A DNA stretch of 64,000 bases, taken from the NCBI RefSeq assembly GCF_003425985.1, contig NZ_CP022985.1, positions 3,208,001-3,272,000 on the forward strand. The letters are read 5' to 3'. Source of the stretch: Mariniflexile sp. TRM1-10 (GTDB taxonomy: Bacteria; Bacteroidota; Bacteroidia; Flavobacteriales; Flavobacteriaceae). This document shows, piece after piece, positions 61,243 to 64,000 of this stretch (the stretch's first letter is position 1; each line of letters begins with the position of its first letter). The position numbers and the translations under genes are program-made. Under the pieces are notes generated by a model, which did not search any database, was not told the origin of the DNA, and saw only the letters and a list, made by a program, of their open reading frames with translations.

Positions 61243-61421
61243 GGTTTAACTTCCCTGAATTAGAGTTGATTGATTCACTTTTTGCGCTTCACGTCTCACG
61301 GTCAAGGTCAAGTTCAACCCCAGAACCCAAGACCCATTAACCACCAACCATTTTTGTTAAACCTAATACAAAACCATAGTCAATAGTCATTTCGTTTCGT
61401 AACTTTAATAAAAAATCGAAA

Positions 61422-62327
61422 ATGCGAGTTTTAATTACAGGGGCGACAGGACTTATTGGGCAAGAGATTGTAAAACTTTGCCTCGCTAACGACATTGCGG
61501 TAAATTACTTAACGACTAGTAAATCTAAAATAAATCAATCTGAGAAAACACAAGGTTTTTATTGGAACCCTAAACAACAAGAAATTGATCTGGATTGTTT
61601 TAAGGATGTTGATGCTATCATTCATTTAGCAGGAGCAACCATATCAAAGCGTTGGACATCCACTTATAAAAAAGAAATTATTTCAAGTCGAAAAGAAACG
61701 ACCCAGCTGTTAGTCCATAGTTTAAAAACGATCGATCATACTGTAAAACAAGTCATTTCGGCAAGTGCCATTGGAGTATATCCAGATTCATTGATTAATT
61801 ATTATGATGAAACTTTCAAAAATTTTGATGATTCATTTTTAAGTCATGTGGTACAAGTTTGGGAAGATGAAGTAGATGCTTTTTCTAAACTTAACATTAC
61901 AGTGTCTAAAATTAGAATTGGTTTAGTGTTATCCAATAAAGGTGGCGTACTTATGGAAATGGCTAAGCCTATAAAATTTGGATTAGGAGCCGCTTTTGGT
62001 ACAGGAGAACAATGGCAATCGTGGATACATATTACCGATTTGGGACAACTATTTTTATATGTGTTAAAGTATCGATTAGAAGGCGTTTATAATGGCGTAG
62101 CACCAAGCCATGTAACAAACCAAGAATTCACTAAAACCATCGCCATGACATTAGAGAAACCATTCTTTTTACCTAACATCCCTAGGTTTTTTATGAAACT
62201 GATTTTAGGCGATATGCACACATTGCTATTTGATAGCCAACGGGTAAGCTCTAAAAAAATAGAAGACAAAGGTTTTTATTTTGAATACCACCATTTGCAA
62301 CCTGCTTTGGAGAATTTGTTGAAATAA
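61422..62327 (+). CDS. TIGR01777 family epimerase (YfcH-like, extended SDR)
   Basis: This 301-residue protein has the Rossmann start RVLITGATGLIGQEIVKLC. TIGR01777 signatures follow: FYWNPKQQEIDLDCFKDVDA, IIHLAGATISKRWTSTYKKE, SSRKETTQLL, ISASAIGVYP (near 117) and WEDEVDAFSKL. Later come RIGLVLSNKGGVLMEMAKPIKFGLGAAFGTGEQWQSWIHITDLGQL and GVYNGVAPSHVTNQEF, also family hallmarks. It is a nucleoside-diphosphate-sugar epimerase-like protein of unknown substrate. Confidence 0.92.
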   Translation: MRVLITGATGLIGQEIVKLCLANDIAVNYLTTSKSKINQSEKTQGFYWNPKQQEIDLDCFKDVDAIIHLAGATISKRWTSTYKKEIISSRKETTQLLVHSLKTIDHTVKQVISASAIGVYPDSLINYYDETFKNFDDSFLSHVVQVWEDEVDAFSKLNITVSKIRIGLVLSNKGGVLMEMAKPIKFGLGAAFGTGEQWQSWIHITDLGQLFLYVLKYRLEGVYNGVAPSHVTNQEFTKTIAMTLEKPFFLPNIPRFFMKLILGDMHTLLFDSQRVSSKKIEDKGFYFEYHHLQPALENLLK

Positions 62328-62346
62328 AAACCAAGTTAGTAATTGT

Positions 62347-63990
62347 CTATTTAAGTTTAAAGGTTAAAAATTGTTTCTGTTTTTCATTTGAACCAAAAAT
62401 AACCATTTGAGAATTATACGATGAGCTTCCATTTACAGGATAAAATATTATGTCATTATATTTATTTAAGTGAATAGCATCACATGATATTTTTCCATCG
62501 CCATCAATTTTTACGGCATAAAGGTTTGAGTTTTTTTCTGTGATATTGCCAAAATTCCCGTGTTCAAAGTTTAAATTATTTTCAATAGGCTTAATGTTTT
62601 TACGCTCATTAAAAAACATGTATGTTTTGTCATTATTAACAAAAGCAGAACAAGACACTAATTTATCGTTATTAGAATATCCTAGTTGATGTTTATTGAT
62701 GTTTTTTGCCCAAATCAAGTCTCCAAATTCATTTAGGCGAATAGTAACAATATCGTTAAAATTATAAGAAACAGAACTTGTGGCTCCCATTCCTGCCATG
62801 CTATAATGCATGCTAGATTCAATAAAAAATTCTTCAGCTACAATTATATATCCGCTATCTTTTAAAGGTTCTATGTTTTTTATTAAATACTGTCCTGTTC
62901 CTTTATAGCCTTTAGTATCATATTTGTTTTCAATGAATTCTGAAGAGAGCTTCTGAAAATTAGATTTTATAATTTTCATTGATAATTTGTCTATTGAAAA
63001 AAATGCTGTACCTGTTATTTTGTATTTGTCCTCGTATTTACCTGTTATAATATCTTTCCCTATTATAATATCAATTAAATTCAAGTCATTTTTTTCCGAG
63101 AATAAACCAATACAATATACTTGGTCTTCATTTAATTTTAAATTAATGGTATTTACCAAATTATTTTCAAGATTTAAAAGTGTAGATTCTGTTTTGTCTT
63201 TTGTTACTTTAAAAACTTCAAAATGATAATTAATATTATCTTTTATTTCATTCTTTCGTTTATTATGGAACACTTTTCCTAAAATATAAACTTCACCATT
63301 ATTATCAATTTTTACATTTTCAATATCAAATAATTTATCTTTTTCAGTATGTGTAAATTCCTTTTCCCAAACGGTTTCAAGTTTACTGTTGAGCACATGA
63401 AGTTTGTGTTTTTCATCATCTTTTGAATCGGAGTCTATATGAAAAACAATGTATTCACCATTCGGTGAAAATTCCATATTACCTTGATAATTGTTGTCTA
63501 TTTTGTCGTTTAAAGCAGAATAAATAAATCCCGGAAATCGTTTTACATCAACTGAGAATATTTTTTTTCTTTCAAACTCATTCCTATTATCTAATGAAAT
63601 ATGCACAAAGCAATCAATAGTTTTTTCTCTTTTATTTTGAACGTATTCTAAAACGTGTAGTTTGTTTTGATTTATGGATATACCCGAGAGCACACCTTTT
63701 TTATCAGTTTCTATTTTATAATTGTTGTAAGAAAGTGAGTTTTGTAAACTGTCCCAATGCTGTATTATAAAACCTTTTGAATTGCTATGGTTATACTGCA
63801 TAGATACAAATTCATCATAGTATCTTATGGTATAAATACCACCTTCATTATCTTCAATGGACTTTATAAGTTTTGTTTTTACAAAAGGCTCAATGAAAAC
63901 TCTACTTTTTATAACGGAATAATCTTTATTCTGCCCATTGCATATTATGGTAATGGTTAGCGAAAAGATGAATAGTAAATTTTTTTTCAT
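62347..63990 (-). CDS. Secreted protein of unknown function, beta-rich
   Basis: This 547-residue protein has signal peptide MKKNLLFIFSLTITIICNGQ. The mature part is rich in short beta strands with Asp/Asn turns (GEYIVFHIDSDSKD, KLHVLNSKLETVWEKEF, YILGKVF, GYIIVAEEFFIE, YAVKIDGDGKI). This suggests a beta-propeller such as those in outer-membrane or periplasmic sensing proteins. No enzyme motif is visible. I cannot name the family. Its start is 10 bases from the window edge. Confidence 0.7.
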   Translation of the reverse strand: MKKNLLFIFSLTITIICNGQNKDYSVIKSRVFIEPFVKTKLIKSIEDNEGGIYTIRYYDEFVSMQYNHSNSKGFIIQHWDSLQNSLSYNNYKIETDKKGVLSGISINQNKLHVLEYVQNKREKTIDCFVHISLDNRNEFERKKIFSVDVKRFPGFIYSALNDKIDNNYQGNMEFSPNGEYIVFHIDSDSKDDEKHKLHVLNSKLETVWEKEFTHTEKDKLFDIENVKIDNNGEVYILGKVFHNKRKNEIKDNINYHFEVFKVTKDKTESTLLNLENNLVNTINLKLNEDQVYCIGLFSEKNDLNLIDIIIGKDIITGKYEDKYKITGTAFFSIDKLSMKIIKSNFQKLSSEFIENKYDTKGYKGTGQYLIKNIEPLKDSGYIIVAEEFFIESSMHYSMAGMGATSSVSYNFNDIVTIRLNEFGDLIWAKNINKHQLGYSNNDKLVSCSAFVNNDKTYMFFNERKNIKPIENNLNFEHGNFGNITEKNSNLYAVKIDGDGKISCDAIHLNKYNDIIFYPVNGSSSYNSQMVIFGSNEKQKQFLTFKLK

Positions 63991-64000
63991 TCAATTGTTT

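Overview
This is a 64 kb stretch of chromosome from a marine-type member of the Flavobacteriaceae (phylum Bacteroidota). The evidence is its low GC content, Bacteroidota promoters (TAnnTTTG -7 boxes, TTG at -33, no Shine-Dalgarno), the rpmB-rpmG-DUF4295-ftsY cluster, GSII and GSIII glutamine synthetases, a nuclease with a type IX secretion tail, and many families largely confined to this phylum (DUF4295, DUF6660, DUF3078, DUF4920). No rRNA, tRNA, CRISPR array, prophage or intact insertion sequence is visible.

Layout. 1-2.4 kb: end of cinA, ribosomal proteins L28 and L33, DUF4295, ftsY. 2.4-13.5 kb: serine hydrolase, then a stress-flavoured block (YciF-like ferritin fold, GH130 and a GT4-toroid fusion, ArsC-like protein without its cysteine, general-stress SDR, GH3-like enzyme, PfpI/DJ-1 protein). 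13.8-19.8 kb: metal-efflux operon (His/Cys-rich DUF6660 peptide, CusA pump fused to an outer-membrane factor, CusB adaptor). 19.9-23.2 kb: candidate RNA-repair locus (WYL regulator and HD hydrolase divergent from RtcB, followed by a broken nucleotidyltransferase). 23.2-29.7 kb: IS relic, tiny gene, secreted endonuclease, BlaI/M56 regulatory pair, Ca/Na antiporter. 29.7-42.7 kb: divergent glutamine synthetases, purM, DUF3078, B12-dependent ribonucleotide reductase, APH-like kinase, small ABC pair, prfA, pyrF. 43-49.4 kb: DUF4197, purU, fused B12 mutase IcmF, an 11-cysteine mini-protein and sigZ. 49.8-64 kb: Lrp regulator, a VOC/MFS operon behind an apparent attenuator, DUF1684, M49 peptidase, MazG-like enzyme, ilvE, DUF4920, mnmD, a TIGR01777 epimerase and a secreted unknown.

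The most interesting signals are regulatory or structural rather than conventional genes. (1) Before the MFS transporter gene lie a 26-codon leader ORF with Arg/Lys clusters, a strong terminator and a 12-bp competing antiterminator pairing. (2) An 11-Cys, 33-residue ORF is followed by a terminator hairpin that ends just before sigZ: either a metallothionein-like protein or a Cys-codon leader. (3) RtcB sits beside a WYL regulator, with a perfect GC-rich hairpin in its leader. (4) Short dispersed palindromes have entered coding sequences in frame, in icmF (three elements) and mnmD. (5) Two copies of a ~160-bp MITE-like element flank a tiny transmembrane peptide gene, and a 16-unit 13-bp minisatellite follows mnmD.

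Function names rest on reading the proteins and recognising families. No database search was run.
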